DNA of 64,000 nt, taken from contig NC_051063.1 of NCBI RefSeq assembly GCF_004664715.2, forward strand, positions 116,422,829 through 116,486,828, in the 5' to 3' direction. The notes under the pieces are model-generated. The model worked only from the letters and a program-made list of their open reading frames with translations. It was not told the origin of the DNA and searched no databases. The stretch is from Peromyscus leucopus (lineage: Eukaryota; Chordata; Mammalia; Rodentia; Cricetidae). Positions 36,490-52,699 of this stretch are shown here, piece after piece (within the stretch, counting starts at the first letter, position 1; each line of letters opens with the position of its first letter). The position numbers were made by a program, and so were the translations under genes.

Positions 36490-39400
36490 AGCAAACGAGA
36501 GAAGACTAATGAATAAGGATACAGATTCCTTATTCATCCTAGGGGTTCAAGACAATATAGAAATAACATCTCAGAGGGCAGAAATGAAAGATCTAAGAGG
36601 TGTGTTAAACTAGATTTTAACACCAGCCACTCCTACAACCAAACACTGTTCCCTATAACAAGCAGTGTTTCTTCATAGACTGCTCTTTCACAAACAGCTA
36701 GAGTGGCCGATGACACAGAGGAGAGAAGCCAGAAAGTACAGAAAAAAGGCTAAGTTCCCAATGTTTTTCCATCTGTGTTTTCCCAACACAGATAAGGAGA
36801 AATATTTCTCCACTGTAGTAAAGGGGATCCTGCAAAGAATGAGGCTAGGCAGAGGTCACACCTAATGCTGATTTGTTGTTTTTTGTTTTTTTTTTTTAAT
36901 CCACTGAATGCTCTGAAAACACTTCAAATTAGCTGACTCAACAGAGCTTCACACTGTGGCCCATGACTATTTCCAACTCTTCGCCGTTCTTGCCAAGAAC
37001 AGAGGTGACGGATACATTCCTCAGACCTTGGAGGCTTGGAAAGTCTAGAGAGAATCCAGTTCTGCTGCTTTGGGCCTGTACGATCCTGTGTCAGTGTCTT
37101 CCACCTGTCCTTTCACTGGGAAAGTGGGGTTGATAGTCACAGATTCCATCCCACAGACTGTGTTTATGTATTCTCCCTCAGGAAACCTCTGTCTATTCTT
37201 CCCCAAAAGACATAAGCATTGTGAAAATGAGATTTTTGTTTATTTACTATCTAGGAAGCTGTGTGGCAGTAGAAAGCAATTATTTATTGAATGAATGAGT
37301 AAGCAAAAAAAATGAATGATAAAGAACTGGTCTTATTAAGACTGATTTCAGCTTGGACTTACAAATTTCAGAAAAGGTAAGGAATTAATAATTAATAACA
37401 GAGTTGTAATGCCAAGTCACCCAAGAGCCTGGAAGCAAACAGTTTCTTCAGAAATAACCACTCTCTTCTCCAAGTCTGTCTATGCTGCAAATTCAGATTC
37501 ACCTAGAAGTCCCAAACCTTCCCTTAGAACTCTCAACCTGTACAATCTCATTTCCATGGTTCTACACAAAATTAGCAAAATCTGGCAAATAACTGTTATT
37601 GTGGACACTTTAATTTATATACTCAGGAGCAATTTTTTAAAAACCTACAAGTTGGTTATTATAACTAAAATCCTCCAAATGTAGTAAAACTGGCATTTGC
37701 AATCACTGGTGAAGCATTAAATTCATGGAATCATTTCCTCCTTTAAAACTGTATTTTATATTATTCTGTAGCTAGAGGAATCTGCTCTTATTCTTTTGTT
37801 AACCTGAGGTCACCCTGTTAAAGGCAGGGCATGGTAGCACAGACAGGGCAGGCCTGTACAGTGCAGCCCAAAGAGGTGGGAATGAGTCACTGATCAGGTT
37901 AGCTCAAAAGTCAAACGCTAGAAACCTTAACCTGAGGGACCTCCCCAGAGGGATTCTATTATTTCCTTGATTTGAAAGTTCTCAGGGTCTCTTCCAGCTA
38001 CAGTGAACCCTTAATGCTTGTAAGGATTAAGAGGCTGAAATTTTGGCCACATTATCCCATAATAAGTGTAGTCAATTTTCTCCCCTGAAAGAATTTTTTC
38101 ATTTGTATAAACATTGGTCTCTGAAGACTGGCTTGCATGGATGAGACAATTTAAGTTTCCACTCACATTTGCCAATTCCTACTGCAACAAATAGAGAATT
38201 TGCTACAATTCAAAGGCCTTCCAACATGTAGCACTTACGTTCAGAGAACTGCTATCCAGGAGCTCTTCTTCTTCAAAGTTCCTATTAAATTGTCATGTAT
38301 TCTCTAATATCCTTCCTAATCCCCGCCTGCACCACCATCACCATGGTTTCATCAGCTCTCCTAGCTCTACCTGTTAATACTGACCTGTTGGGGATAGTTT
38401 ATAACTTAAGCTATTTATCCTATAACTTCTTTACTGTTTTCTGATACTTTAAAGAATTTTTTAAGGCACTAAAATATCCTTCCATTGTTTCTCTGGATAT
38501 ACTTTACAGCAAATATTTGAATGCTTATTTCCCACAGTACACTGGTTAAGAGACACCAACAATCAACAGTATTGTTTTTTAAATTCTAGTTCTGTTACCA
38601 TTCACGCAGCTTTGAGCAAGTTATAATTAGGGGCCTCTTTCTGTGGTTTTTTTTTTTTTTTTTTTAACTAAAATGGGCAAGAAAGACATGACTGATTCTA
38701 CTTTGCTGGATTGCTAGGAAGGATTAAAAATAATACTGAAGCTTAAAGAATTTTACATGTTTAAAAATATGCTTCCCGAAAGTACCAATATAAGCCTGTA
38801 TAAACAATCGTGAAGGCAACAGAAAAGTTACTAAAACATCATCTGTTGCTGTTTCTGTGTGGATATATAGGTAACAAAGTTGTTCAACACTTTATCTATG
38901 AGTTCAGACAACTACTTCCTTTCAAATTATCAACTGTGCTGTTTCTTTATTTAAAAGACTGGTAGTGGTGCACACCTAAGTCACAGAACTCCAGAGGCTC
39001 CTGCAACGTAAATTTAGGCAGTAACACACTAGCATCGTTTTATAGGAACAAGATTACGACAGTGACTTTCCTTCATTATTAATGAAATCATCTGAAACAA
39101 CTTATTACAATATACACTGCTCATTTAATCATGTAATATCTCATGTGCATTATAACATTACTATAGTGGTCCACTCATGCCGTTTTAAAAGATGTCTATA
39201 CAAATCGTAAAATAAATAAAAATCTGGACATGGAAGTCTCATCTACCATGTTGATTTATTACTTCACAGAGCAGTACCTCGGAGATGTTTGAGAACTGAA
39301 TGATAAACATATTTATGGAGATTTCTGACATCTGAGCAACACTGAAAACCAGGGAAGGTTACTCAACTTTTTACCTTTCTTTTCCTCCCTTGTAGACAGT

Positions 39401-40125
39401 GACATCAACGCAAAGTAAACGGCTTCATTTGCTGCTATGTTCACAGTGTGAAGAAAGTGTGAAGAAACAACAAGGCTAATTTGACCAAATCCATGTTTGG
39501 CTAAATCCCTCCAGACTACCATAGCTCGCTCGGAAAGAAGCCAACTTCCCCAATTCTGTTCCAAGAATAAGCGTCGGCTTTCTGCCCATTAACAAGACTA
39601 AACAGTTTATTTAAGAAGTTGAATTTTAATCAAATGTAAAGTTGCCAGGAAGTTGCAACCAAATGATGATACATTTTAAATGGAAAATATTGGCATTTCG
39701 ATTCAAATATAAGAATGGAAGATGTTAAATTTGATTATTACCTATGCTGAAGACACTAGATTTAAGCTTAAAAAAAATACAGAAATAGAGAAGAAAACTA
39801 CCATTTAACACTCAGCAAAGTGGTCAGCATCCTTGGGCTCATTCTCAGTGCCTTGTTCACAAAATCTCAGCGATGGGATTGAAAGGGAAGATGAAAGCTC
39901 ATTAAACTGTTAATTAGTCCCAATTCCTTCCTATGTGCTGCAGAGGTAGGGCATAGCCTAGCCTCTTCCAGGCTAGTTAAAACAGAAACCACCACAGACA
40001 TAAAAATCTCTTTCCCTAGGCCACAAATTGAGTCATAGCTCCAAAAGCTGGAACTTTACTATTTTAAGCTTAGAGCCCTTTTTTTGGCTTAGTAAGTCAA
40101 GAAGTTTAAGGCATAGGTAAATTAA
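36490..40125. other. Ctsc intron 2, largely unique
   Basis: Only B1-like scraps (about 37826-37845 and 38960-39000) and a T-run (38648-38665) are recognisable. No exon signal seen. Confidence 0.45.
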
Positions 40126-40131
40126 TACACA

Positions 40132-40186
<55 letters not shown>
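40132..40186 (+). repeat. (CA)n microsatellite, intron 2
   Basis: About 27 CA units. Confidence 0.95.
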
Positions 40187-40188
<2 letters not shown>

Positions 40189-40788
40189 AGTCTGATCTCT
40201 TTTCTATTAAGTCATTTAACAAACGGCCCAAGGGCCTGCCATAACCTCTAAAGGCACAAAGGTAAGAATATTTGGGAAACATCAATAAAAACAATACCAC
40301 AATGAGGTATTTTTTTCAAGCTTCTTTCTTAAAGAATTATTTATTAAACCCATTATTTTCATGTTATTTGACACACATTGCATGATACACGGGGAATACA
40401 GTATTCTGTAATACAGAGTCAATAATCCCTTCTCTTACAGAGCAGAAGGGAAGACAAACAGGCAATTATGACAAACAATGCTAAGCATTAGTGTACTGTG
40501 AGCCCTTTGGCACATATCTACAATTTTGTGCCCACTAATTTGCTCCCATAAACATTTAGAAACCAAATTACACAGAGAAATATATATATATATAAAAAAA
40601 TTCCATAGCAAGTACATCTGTGTGTGTAGTCAACAATATTTATAGACCTTGAAAATCAGCTTTAAAATATAGAACTCTCTGAAGGCTCTGGAGGCAGGAA
40701 ACTTGATAATATTTCCTAGAACAGAGAACTAAAGATATAGCACCACCCCTGGCCAATGTTTAAAGAACCCAAGAAAAGTGATGCTTTG

Positions 40789-41126
40789 TGTGTTGGTTTG
40801 AGTAAGGATGCCCTCCCTTCCATAGGCTCATCTACATAAATACTTTGTCCCCACTTAGTTGAACTGCTTGGGAAGGATTGGGACATGTGGCCTTGTTAGA
40901 AGAGGTGTGTCACCAGAAGTGGGTTTTAAGGGGTCAGAAGACTCTCCAGTTCCCAGTTAGCTCTCTCTGCCTAGAGTTCGTGGCTTAAGACGTGAGCTCT
41001 AAACCATTCTTTCACTCCACCATCACAGACTCTAGCCCTCTGAAACTGTAAGCCAAATTAAACAGTTTCTTTTATGGGTCTCCTTAGTCATGGTCTTTTA
41101 TAACAACAATAAAAACGTAGCTGACA
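40789..41126 (+). mobile_element. Solo LTR (MaLR/ERVL-like), intron 2
   Basis: 338 bp with TG...CA ends (TGTGTTGGTTTGAG; GTAGCTGACA) and an exact 5-bp target duplication CTTTG (40784-40788 and 41127-41131), the length made by ERVL/MaLR elements. The segment GTAAGCCAAATTAAACAG resembles the polyadenylation part of rodent LTRs. Antisense to Ctsc. Confidence 0.75.
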
Positions 41127-41139
41127 CTTTGTAGGCTAG

Positions 41140-44580
<3,441 letters not shown>

Positions 44581-45027
44581 CTACGAAGAGTTTGCATTGG
44601 TAAACTGAGTCATGACAAAAGTTCACATCAATAAGGAAATACACATGAGGCATGCATCAAGATGCTTTTGATACCAAACCTTCATCAAAACTCTTAAAAG
44701 TGAATCTCAAATTTTAAAAATTAACCCTTGTGTTTAAATATACAGAATTTATATTTTTTTAAAAGTTCATCTACTGCAAAAATAATCCTTCTAAAGTTGT
44801 TTTATCTTAGAAATAAACCCAGAAGGCACAGTGAAAAAATTAGTACACAGTTCTCAAATCCTTTATTATGGAAAGGCAACCAACATTTCTGGTTGGGGTG
44901 AATCGTTTGAAACCTGCAAATTTCTGGCACACAAACTGTGGATTTGAAACCTAACATGGGCTTCTCAATGTGTCAGCCTAGACTGAAGAAATAGCTTGCT
45001 TTATGAATCTAGTGGTGGTGGTGTCTC

Positions 45028-45030
<3 letters not shown>

Positions 45031-45062
<32 letters not shown>

Positions 45063-45065
45063 TAT
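45031..45065 (+). repeat. (ATT)n microsatellite, intron 2
   Basis: About 11 ATT units. Confidence 0.9.
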
Positions 45066-45169
45066 TTGTTATTATATAATTCAATTAAAACTGGAGGGCA
45101 AAAGAAAGCACTCAATAATTGGGAAGTTTAGCTTGACTACCACAAAAAAACATGCAAAGCCATAACAAG

Positions 45170-45370
45170 GGTCCAGTGAGATGGCTCAGTGGGTAACAGT
45201 GATTGCTGCCAAACCTGTAGACCTGAGTTCAATTCCCAGAACCCCCATTGTGGACAGAAGGAACCACAGGTTCCTTCCATAGGTTGCCTTCTGACTACAT
45301 AGGAGCTGTGGTCCACAATTGCCTCCCCAACCCCCACCACTACCCACAATCCCCACAAAATAAAGAAATA
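45170..45370 (+). repeat. B4/ID-related SINE, intron 2
   Basis: GTGAGATGGCTCAGTGGGTAAC and GACCTGAGTTCAATTCCCAG at the start; CTTCTGACTACATAGGAGC later; A-rich end. Confidence 0.7.
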
Positions 45371-46639
45371 ACAAAAATATTTAGCCATGATAAATCTATT
45401 TTCCCCTTTATTTTTTTTCACTCTTTGAATAACTCTCTTCAAAACAAGATGAGGTTCTTTTTTTACCCCTCTCTTCTCCACTGCCTCGCAGAAGATAAAA
45501 TGAGAAAACTGAAGAGTTAGTAACTTGTTCTCCTTGAAGACATTGTTTGGGGCTCAGTTTGTTTACATGTCCTCTGGACAGCTTGGTTGGGGTTGTCATG
45601 CAATGGAGCTTTATATAGCTGGTCATAAAAACTGATGAAAGCGCATAAAAACACAAGGGAAGGAAAAGGAGCCACCACCAGTGCCGTAAAGTCAGACATG
45701 ATCACAGCTGTTTACATTCTGCCTGGTTTTGTTTCATTGTTCTTTTATAGGAGGCCAGCTGCTTTGTCATATGCAGATACCTAACGGAGGTGTAAATGTG
45801 CCACGGGGACCTGGAGAGCGGAATGAGAACTGCCCTTACAATCCAACAGTGTCTGACATGGCTGCAGAGAGGAGCTTCACTCCTGGGCCCTCAAAGGCGA
45901 CTCTCAAGAAGTTTCCATTCTATCACAAGCCTAATGACTCTATTTTGTTTTACAGGAGGTTGTAAAGGTTTAGGTCCCTGCCTGAATGGGAGTTCAGGTC
46001 AGAGACTGACTTGAAGAAAGAGAAAAAAAGAGAACCTTTAAAAACACAAAGTCAGTGTTTTCTGTTCAACTTGAACTATTCAAGCTTGAAGGCATATGCA
46101 AAACCACAGAGAGACTAACCCTATTTCAGCCTAACACATTTTAAGTAATTAAAAGCCATTTTTTTTTCATTTTTTAAATTGTTTAGGAATTAAACACTTA
46201 ATCCTGTCATGAGAAATGTTTCAGCTAATGCCTGAATAAGATGTGAATAATGCAAGGTGCCAGCAAAGGGACTGACATTAGGGCTAGTGGGAATTCAGAA
46301 AATGATGGGGAGGCCATGTCTGCTGTTGTACTGTAGGACACAAAAGAAATAACTGATGAACACCCTGCACGTAAACACTACCTACTCAATACACTCTGGC
46401 AGGACAGCAGTCAGAAATCTAAGAAAAGCACATTTCACAGATGTAATGGGAAACATATGATATGGTCTTAGGTGTGCTAATGGAAAGATTTGGAAATCCA
46501 ACTGTTTTGCAGAAGAATAATGGACAGAATTGCAATGGCAGGCACATGTAGTAAACTTTTGTTAGATATTCATGTAATAGTTGGGTTGAGTAAATGTAGT
46601 TTATATATGACATTTAAAATTGATACTATTTATCCATTT

Positions 46640-46755
46640 TAAGCCAGGCCTGTTGGACACACCTGTAACCCCAGTACTTAGGAGACTAAGACAGAATTTC
46701 AAGTTCAAGGTTAGCCTGGACAACAAATCAACAGCTTCTCTCAAAAATACAAAAC
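46640..46755 (+). repeat. Old B1 SINE, intron 2
   Basis: AGCCAGGCCTGTTGGACACACC to CAACAAATCAACAGC with a degraded A-rich end. Confidence 0.6.
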
Positions 46756-47069
46756 AAATGAAAGACCAATTTTTAAATACTAGTTCAATAAATATTGTCT
46801 GTGCTGTTATGAAAAAGTCCATGTGTTTTAGTCAATGAACAGGTTTATTTTTGAGTCACGCATTCCTCAAAGTATGGTTTCCCAGCACTGTAGGAAATTC
46901 CCTGATGCTTGTGGTAAAATCCAACTAGCTTTGGGTTAACAAAGTCACCCAAAGTACTTGACTTTCCTTTTATATAGTCACTCCACTTTACAATTTTTCT
47001 TAAAATTTTAAACAGTTTCCCCTAATATTGCTGCTGTATTTGCTATTGAAAATGCTTTAAATTTTTACT

Positions 47070-47220
47070 TATTTATTATTATCATATAAGTACAGAGGAG
47101 TGTACTCTGTCATGGTACATAAGTGGAGGTCAGAGGACAACTTTGTGGATCTCGATCTACCTTTCCACGGCTTCTGGGCTCTACCTCAGGTCACCAGGTC
47201 TGTGTAGCAAACTTAGCAAG
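47070..47220 (-). repeat. Old B4/ID-related SINE, intron 2
   Basis: GTGGAGGTCAGAGGACAACTT and CTACCTCAGGTCACCAGGTC read as the tail half of an antisense SINE. Confidence 0.5.
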
Positions 47221-48179
47221 CTATGTTCATCGGGAACTACTTGATTACATTAAACATGTTTTAGAAACAAAAATCTAATATATGTTATTCCTGCTTGTTG
47301 AAAGTACTATCTTTATCACCAGATCTAACTAACGCCAGTGTTTGGTTTTTCTTTAGGGAAAGAAAACCAGGCCCTATTAAAGGTTCTGGGAAATGGCCAC
47401 TTTAAATGCGCATATATAAAAAACTCAGTTGGGTACCAACCATCTTCATACTTACAAGAGAATAAGCATCTATCTAATACCATCCAGAGAGGTGTATGGG
47501 CACCTGTTAATCACTGACTAGACATTTACATATACATTGACAACACATTTACCTTTATATGGCTTTAAAATTGATTTTTTTGACCTAATGTGATTAATAC
47601 CCTCATGCTCTGGCAAAATATTCAACCTGCCTACATTGATTTGAAAAAAAAGGCACTGTTGTACTCCATTTCCTTCTTCAGCTGCCAGAGAGTTCCACTG
47701 TCTCTGATGATAAACACTGTGGGAAATTGCCCTAGTCTATTTCTGATTATGATGCTTCTGGTAATTAAAAGGTGATTTTACCAGTTTCCCCACCAGTATT
47801 TTGTAGTACCGATAAATGGGTAGTTTTCTAAGACAAGTGGATACATTATTTATTTATCTACTTATATCCCATTCCCAACCTCTTAATAACTTATTCAACC
47901 TATTTCCAAACTAAGTTCAAGTTCACCTATTCCATTCATTCTTCATTTTTTAGCAAATAAAACTAAGTATTTCTTGCATGTCAATAAGAGAAGAAGAAGA
48001 CAACCACAAGGACAGTACGTTATGGCACATCTCAGGGTTCATAATGAAAACTAAGCATCTTTTTTGTGCATTTGTTTGCCAAGTCCACAGGCAAATCGGA
48101 TCTGAAGGCAAAGAACCCTTAAAGGAATGTGGCTACACACGAGGCCTAAAAATCAATGAACATGCTAAAGTGGTCGAGG

Positions 48180-48318
48180 GAAAGTCTATGAGGCTTCAAC
48201 CCTACACCAAGAACTACAGGTAACTGAAGAATTCTGAGACAGGGAGAAAGTCTTCCTCAGCGAAGAGTATACCAAATATTATCATTCAGCCTGAGAAGTT
48301 ATGCTTGTGTACTTAGGA

Positions 48319-48366
<48 letters not shown>

Positions 48367-48480
48367 CAAGAAATAATAAAAAAATAAAGGCCATGAATTT
48401 GAAAAGGAGAAAGGGTGGGTATATAGGAAGGTTTGGAGGATGAAAGAGAATGGGGAAATGATGTATTTCAAAAAAACAAA
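48180..48480 (+). mobile_element. L1 3'UTR fragment with (TG)n, intron 2
   Basis: AACTACAGGTAACTGAAGAAT, a (TG)n run (about 48319-48364) and a G-rich end (GGAAGGTTTGGAGGATGAAAG) before AAAAAACAAACAAAAA. Antisense to Ctsc. Confidence 0.65.
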
Positions 48481-49506
48481 CAAAAACCCTAGGCCCATTC
48501 AAATGAGACCCAAACTCGGATTGAATACACCCACCACAAAACTGAAACAAGAGATTCAGATACTGCCAGGATGGATTTTAGTACAGTGTTCAGAGTTGTT
48601 ATTAAAAATAGTTAATAACTAGTCACACGGGCTCCTAACTAACAATTCCCAGACTGACTCTTACTAACTAGATAGTTCCTGGAGAGGAATTAAACATCCT
48701 TCTGGATCTCTCCCTTTTCTTTATTTATTTTATATCAAAGAGAAGTCTGTATTAAAATATTTCTGGAAGTTATTATTCTAAGAAATTTGTTTGGCCCAGA
48801 ATACTATATGCTGGTGATAAATCATGTCACATGAGAAATCAAACTTAGAGGTCAGGCCTCCATGCCTATGCTGTCTGTTACCACTTTTAACAGATGCATT
48901 CCCCAAGTTCCCAGAAGTCTCTATAAATGGTCTATTCTTACCAGATGCTTCAGCGGCTGCAAAGACTGTCCATGAAAAATTCTGATATATATTCCATGTA
49001 TAATGAGAAACAGCTGCTTCAGTTTCAGTTTACATGAATCATTGAATACTAGGAAAAGTTTTCCTATAGGAAAAGTTTCAACTCTTCCCCAAGAACACAG
49101 GCGAACCACAGTTCCACCCACTTTAAACCAAAGAGTGCTTGTACCTGGAAGCAGTGTGTTTGAATATAGGAACACACAATGGTTCCTTACTAGTTGGAGA
49201 TTTAAAATTCTAGCTATGTATGTCTTTTTCTTCAATCAGCCCAAGGAGCATAATGACTTTTATGCATTCCATTTCCTGCTCTAGCCAAATAAATTATTCA
49301 CATTACCATATATAATACATTTTTATACTCCAATGAGTCCTTGAGGCCAATCTCTCAGAGCCAGCAGGTCATTATTAGGATAGCATGAATTCCAGAAAAT
49401 GAAATTTATCATCTCCTTATCCTTCCTACAGATTCACTACAAAGCCAGAGACTAAACAAACATTTAAAAGTAAAAGTATAGTGATGCAAGAAGTAAGAAT
49501 TTTTCA

Positions 49507-49568
49507 CACTTACCTATATATGTGTGTGTATGTATATATAAACATATATATATATATATATATATATA
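49507..49568 (+). repeat. (TA)/(TG) microsatellite, intron 2
   Basis: Mixed TGTA and TA units ending in about 14 TA units, roughly 190 bp from exon 2. Confidence 0.85.
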
Positions 49569-49757
49569 CAAAAGACTATACATTTTCAAATGTACAACTT
49601 ACTCAAATTTTAATTTTGATGTCAATTTTACAATATGCAACTTGTCTTAGAAAACTAGCATCTATTCTGGTTATGTTCTTGGTCTAAAAGTAACACTCCA
49701 AGGGGTCTCTAATTAGGAGAAATTTTAGATGAGAAATGACTGGAAACATAAACTAAC

Positions 49758-49909
49758 CTTGAAAAAGGCAAACCATTTGTAGTCATTCAACACAATCTCG
49801 AAGCCTTGGTTGTAAATGAGGGTGAAATGTCCAGAATTGCCGAATTCATCATATGCTGTATCCAACTTCTTAAGGTGTACCACAACATGGACGTTTTCTT
49901 CCTTTGGTT
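49758..49909 (-). CDS. Ctsc: Ctsc exon 2: exclusion domain
   Basis: The exon codes residues 58-108, ending in KWFAFFK. The acceptor is TTTCTTTAG and the donor AAG|GTTAGT. The segment from [19 protein letters not shown] to the end of the exon is close to known mammalian cathepsin C. At 152 nt the exon is 6 nt longer than the human one (146 nt, from memory). The extra two codons fall in the variable start of the exon, which reads [16 protein letters not shown]; residue 58 is Glu (G|AA across the junction) where human and mouse have Gly. The exon ends in phase 0, so either normal exon 3 or the alternative exon at 44496-44580 can follow without changing the preceding codon. Confidence 0.97.
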
Positions 49910-50064
49910 CTAAAGAAAATGAAATGGATAACACATGAAAATTAACTGAACATCCAGGGGAGCAAATAACCCCAATAATTTTCATGTTAAGGTACTTTCC
50001 TACCTTGTAAACTGACTGGGATTCATGGTCTGGCTCATGAAAAAATTGGTCTCTGCTGGACCCC

Positions 50065-50890
50065 ATAGCACAAGCCTTTAATTATAACTTCAACACTGGG
50101 GATACAGAGGCAGGCAGAGTTCTAGGAGACTAGCCTGGAATACATAGTGAGTTCTATGCTATACAGGGTTATATAGTGAGGCTCTGTCCAAAAAGACTTT
50201 AAAAAAAAAAAATTCAACTTTGTTCCCTCTGTATTGTGATGGAGGGATCTGGGAAAAAAACCTATGAAGTAAGGTTTCTGAAGAACATAGAGGTGTCAGG
50301 TAGCATGGTAGGCAGAGAGACCACCGTGCAATGAAATATTTAAAATATTTTTCTAGCTGGGTATGTTAATCTCAGCAGTCCAGAGTCAGAGGTAGGTGGA
50401 TCTCTGTGAGTTCAAAGCCAGCCTGGTCTACATAGCAAGTTACATGCAAACCAGGGCTACATAGCAAGGTGCTATCTCCAAATAAAGAAAAGAAAAAAGA
50501 AAGGAAAAGGAAAACAAAGAGAAAAAATATTTTCTTTGTAAAGAATGGGGAAGAGGTTGGAAAGATGGCTCAGTGGTTAAGAGTACTGGCTGCTGCTCTT
50601 CCAGAGAAATTGGGTTCAATTCTCAGCACCCACGTGGCAGCTCACAACTGTCTGTAATTCCAGTTCCAGGGTGCTCGACATCCTCATACAGACATACATA
50701 GGCAAAACACCAATGCCTATAACTAACTAACTCAATAAATAAATAAGACTGTCCAGCAGTGGTGGTAGTGCACACCACCTTTAATTCCAGTACTCAGCAC
50801 TCTAGAGGCAGAGGCAGGCCTGGTCTACTGAGCAAGTTCCAGGATAGCCAGGACTACATAGAGAAACCCTGTCTTGCAAAGCACCCCTCC
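50065..50890 (+). repeat. SINE cluster in intron 1 (B1, B1, B3, B1)
   Basis: Four plus-strand SINEs lie end to end: B1 at about 50075-50200, B1 at 50353-50485, B3-type at 50548-50747 (GAAAGATGGCTCAGTGGTTA) and B1 at 50757-50880. All are antisense to Ctsc. Confidence 0.75.
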
Positions 50891-50899
50891 CCCCCAAAA

Positions 50900-52271
50900 A
50901 AGAGTGCCTAGATGTGCATCTCAGTGGTAGAATGTTGACCTAGTAAAGAATGGGGAGGGGACTGTTTCCAATCATAAGGATGTGCTGAGCCCATTAAGAC
51001 AGAAAGTAATGCATTCAAAGAGCATACCTCTCTCCTCAGCATCTGTAGAAATGAACACCTCAGTTAATTGAATCTTACTGAAGGACTCAGCAAACATGAG
51101 GCTTCTAATGCATCAAGCTAGTTTGCATTGATAGCTATTAATGTTCAACTTTCATAAGATCAGGGGTCAGGTCTTTGTGTGCCTTTAATTGTTGGGTTAG
51201 AGTCAAAAGGAGGTTTATAGGCAGAGGCTCCCGGAAAAGCAGTCCCGGAGAGTCCCATCCGCAGAGTCCCACACTTTAGTCTTTCCTTGTTTGAGATGAA
51301 CACCCTAAATGGGAGACTGAGTCAGATAAGGCAATGCCAACCCTTTCTCCCTTCTGTCTCATGTCCATGCTAAAATTTAGAAAGAAAAAAAATGGTAGAC
51401 ACCACCGATTAAGCAAACCCCATAAACACCTGGAATTAATTAAATGAGTCCCTTTTTGCACACAGGGTGGGGGTGGGGGGTGGGGGTGGGATATGTGACA
51501 GGCTTTATTCTACTGACAGGGAGACTAACTACACAGCCCAGAGTTGAATACTCTGTGCAAGTCAGACTTACAAAGACCAGAAGTGCCACTCTTCTGGTCT
51601 GTCCTAGCATTTTCCTAGGGATAAGCAATTAATCCGAGGCACGTGGAATGCCCCCGGTGTTCGCTCACTACATACTCACAGAGAGCCTTCCCCGAGTGAG
51701 CGAGCGAGCAAGCGAGGCATTGTGCTTGGTTCCGGGCATTTCCAAATACTACTGGGTAACGCGTGACAAAAGAAACAGAAAAAAGCTTTTGTATATCTCT
51801 TGCTATCATTAAACAGAACAGCCTGAAATATCAAGGAAAGTAGCAGGTAACAGAGGTCCAGTTTGAAAGCGGCTGAGAGAATGGTCCTGTTCCACAACTT
51901 CACAGGGTGCCCCCCCCCAAAAAAAAAACTTGCTACATTCTACCCAGTCTGAACTCGACAGGACTTTTTTAAAAAACAAAACGTGCCAGACTGCAATGGA
52001 AGATCAAAAAAAGCAGTTCTCCACTCTCTTCGAAGCAACCGAAATAATTAAAAATTAGTGGGGAGTTTTCTTGAAAATACGAGTTGTGAGAAAAACCAAG
52101 AAAGTTAAGTGTGAAGTTCTCAGCCGCTCAAATTTAACTTGGCGGCTCTGGCTTTGGATCCGATCCCCCAAGGGACCGTCTCTTCTCAACCAGTCACCCA
52201 CAAGCACCGGCCCGAGGCAGGGACTCAAGGACAGAAAGGGAAGGACTCCGGGATCCCGGGACGCGGCTTAC
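50900..52271. other. Rest of intron 1
   Basis: Unique sequence with a G-rich run (51465-51490). CpG density rises towards exon 1, from about 52.1 kb. Confidence 0.5.
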
Positions 52272-52443
52272 CCATCACCGAGCAGTTAACGTGGCTTCGG
52301 GGACCTCTGGGGCCCACCTGGAAGACCCAGGTGCCCAGCAGGTCAGGGTAGGTGCAGTTGGCAGGTGTATCGGAACGCACGGTGCAGACACCCAAGAACA
52401 CCAGCAACAGGGCGGCGCGCGCCAAGTAGGGCCAGGGACCCAT
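52272..52443 (-). CDS. Ctsc: Ctsc exon 1: signal peptide and start of exclusion domain
   Basis: The exon codes residues 1-57 plus the first base of codon 58. The start ATG (52443-52441) has G at -3 and G at +4, a strong Kozak context, and I see no ATG in the short stretch between it and the TATA-like site. The N-terminus is a typical signal peptide with a hydrophobic core ([10 protein letters not shown], residues 10-19) and likely cleavage before Asp25. Asp25 of the mature exclusion domain is known to bind the substrate amino terminus and so makes the enzyme a dipeptidyl peptidase. N-glycosylation sequons are at Asn29 (NCT) and Asn53 (NCS). The donor is ATGG|GTAAGC. The exon sits in a CpG-rich segment. 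Confidence 0.97.
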
Positions 52444-52526
52444 GGCTGATGGCGCCCGGGAGCAGATGGCAGCGAAAGAACTGGAGCACCGCGCGCTGGG
52501 AGTCAGGCGACCCTAGTGGCTCGAGC

Positions 52527-52571
52527 CTTAAAATACCCACGAGCCCGGAAACCCTAAACCCGGGGGCGGGG
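52527..52571 (-). promoter_or_regulatory. Ctsc: Ctsc core promoter: TATA-like site and GC box
   Basis: On the gene strand GGTATTTTAAGG (about 52527-52537) lies 84-94 bp upstream of the start codon, and a perfect GC box (complement of GGGGGCGGGG, 52562-52571) lies some 25 bp further upstream. A second GC box is at 52651-52660. The surrounding 52.2-52.7 kb is rich in CpG, consistent with a broadly expressed gene. By spacing, transcription would start near 52500 and leave a 5'UTR of about 60 nt. The start site itself is inferred. Confidence 0.55.
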
Positions 52572-52699
52572 TTACAGGGCGCTGAGAACCGAATGAGGTG
52601 GGGGAGGAGCGGCCGAGGCTGCGAGAACCGGGGTGGAGAGGCTGGGATGAGGGGCGGGGCAGGGTGTGACTAGGTGAGGCCGGACGAGGTGGGAAGAGC

